From positions 61,520 to 125,519 of the forward strand of contig JALQPE010002389.1 in NCBI GenBank assembly GCA_030407315.1: DNA of 64,000 bases. The letters are read 5' to 3'. The position numbers were made by a program, and so were the translations under genes. Numbering within the stretch: the first letter of the stretch is position 1; the number at the start of each line of letters is the position of its first letter. Under the pieces are notes generated by a model that had not been told where the DNA came from, did no database searches, and worked only from the letters and a program-made list of their open reading frames with translations. Of the stretch, positions 63,112 through 64,000 are shown in pieces. This stretch comes from Asparagopsis taxiformis. Taxonomy: Eukaryota > Rhodophyta > Florideophyceae > Bonnemaisoniales > Bonnemaisoniaceae.

Positions 63112-63944
63112 TGTGGGGGTTAAGGCACAACTTGGGAGAAGATGTTCCGGTCGAAGGTACCTCCGAATCCCTGAGGTGGGGAGCGGAGGGTAGTTTATAT
63201 AGACTAGGAGGTAGCTCTAGGAGGGGTAAAATGAAGGGTAACTACGAGGAGCTACGAGGAGTAGGCATCGGGAGATCAACCAATAGGAGAGGAGAATGGG
63301 AGATATTGTTGGTGGTGGCGGATCTGGAAACGGTCATAAGGAGAGTGTGACAGGGAGGGCCACGTGTAAGAGTCCAGCAATGTAGCACGTGTAAGAGTCC
63401 AGCAATGTAACACGTGTAAGAGTCCAGCAATGTAACACGTGTAAGAGTCCAGCAATGTTCGGCAGGAACCCCTGACACGTGGAAACCTGGAGCCGGGCGC
63501 GACCGGGCCCCGCAGGGGGCTTACAGTGTAAGCTTACATTTCTTACATGTAAGCTTACAGTTGAAATTTCATTGAAAAAACGAGGTTTCCGTCAGTTACA
63601 GTTGTAAGTTACCTGTCATACGGGCGTATGTGTGTAAGTAACCCTGTAAGTGGGGCGAAAGTGGCTGAAAAAGCCATGTAATCTTGTAAGTAACCGTGTC
63701 AGTCACATGAACAGTGTTGTAAGTCTATCATAACATGTAAGTAGCCTGCTCAAGTGTCTCCTAGGTGTGTAAGGTATGTGGAAAGCTGTAAGTAGCCTCG
63801 TAGGAGTGGTTACTGTAAGCTTCCCTTGTAGTTGGGAGCTTTGGTCTCTGTGGAATGGTACTATCTTATTGGTTGGTCGGGGTATGGTGTATAAGAACAG
63901 GAATCTAGTGTTTACCATGAGGTCTAGAGGGCTGATCCCTGACA
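63112..63944 (-). repeat. gypsy-2 5' LTR
   Basis: 833 bp, near-identical to 56299-57108 but with four copies of the 24-25 bp repeat and a few one-base indels. Confidence 0.92.
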
Positions 63945-63949
63945 ATCAC

Positions 63950-64000
63950 CGCAGCAACACCTGTACTTCGAAATGTTGCGGAAACAGTTCTACTGAATAC
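63950..64000 (+). pseudogene. Continuation of the second CACTA-type transposase
   Basis: After gypsy-2 and the ATCAC duplication the transposase frame resumes (T-A-A-T-P-V-L-R-N-V-A-E) and runs off the window end. Confidence 0.75.

Larger units (their letters stand above)
56299..63944 (-). mobile_element. Ty3/gypsy retrotransposon gypsy-2 (minus strand), recent but frameshifted
   Basis: LTRs of 810 and 833 bp, about 99% alike apart from one extra 24-25 bp repeat copy, are flanked by ATCAC duplications. Read on the minus strand: 5' LTR (63112-63944), zinc-finger ORF, gag, pol with chromodomain, an accessory ORF, a polypurine tract (57109-57122) and the 3' LTR. One-base frame changes interrupt the zinc-finger ORF, the integrase and the accessory ORF, so this copy is probably inactive. 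Confidence 0.92.

Overview
The window is a eukaryotic nuclear region made almost entirely of transposable elements nested inside one another. I see no intact ordinary host gene. Long intronless ORFs, occasional roughly 100-nt GT-AG introns, LTR retrotransposons of both superfamilies and giant CACTA-type DNA transposons exclude a prokaryote. The host is uncertain. A captured glycosyltransferase pseudogene of an algal-looking type and the intron-poor coding style make me lean towards an alga, possibly a red alga. A basidiomycete fungus is the main alternative.

Layout. Positions 1-1027 hold the 3' end of a gene built from tandemly repeated 27-nt and 12-nt microexons. From 1452 to 55211 there is an old Ty3/gypsy element (gypsy-1), broken by three insertions that can be delimited from their target duplications. 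The first is an intact young Ty1/copia element (3404-9822, in gag). The second is an 11.9-kb CACTA-type element (CACTA-A, 15374-27307, in pol) whose removal restores the pol chromodomain in frame. The third is a 22-kb CACTA-type element (CACTA-B, 32171-54231, in the 3' non-pol part). Gypsy-1 also carries a long antisense ORF (about 29663-31891). To the right lies a second CACTA-type transposase gene (55212 to the window end), split by a second gypsy element on the minus strand (gypsy-2, 56299-63944).

Functional picture. CACTA-B is the highlight. With its DDE transposase it carries a DNA methyltransferase fused to a SET-like domain, a ParB-like/zinc-finger/2-oxoglutarate-oxygenase-like fusion, a possible Tudor/Agenet-like reader, and a coiled-coil protein whose relative is also in CACTA-A. 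This reads as a mobile chromatin and DNA-modification toolkit. The oxygenase gene is bracketed by about 0.5-kb inverted repeats that are roughly 99% identical, so it may be a separately acquired module. CACTA-A has no transposase; it carries a decayed glycosyltransferase copy and a small basic ORF between arrays of palindromic repeats in opposite orientation.

Two unrelated LTR elements (copia and gypsy-2) each carry an extra 5' ORF with two U1/JAZ-type zinc fingers of identical spacing (CX2CX12HX5H). In the copia element the start codon of this ORF is created only by splicing. All functional statements are from reading the sequence; no database search was run.
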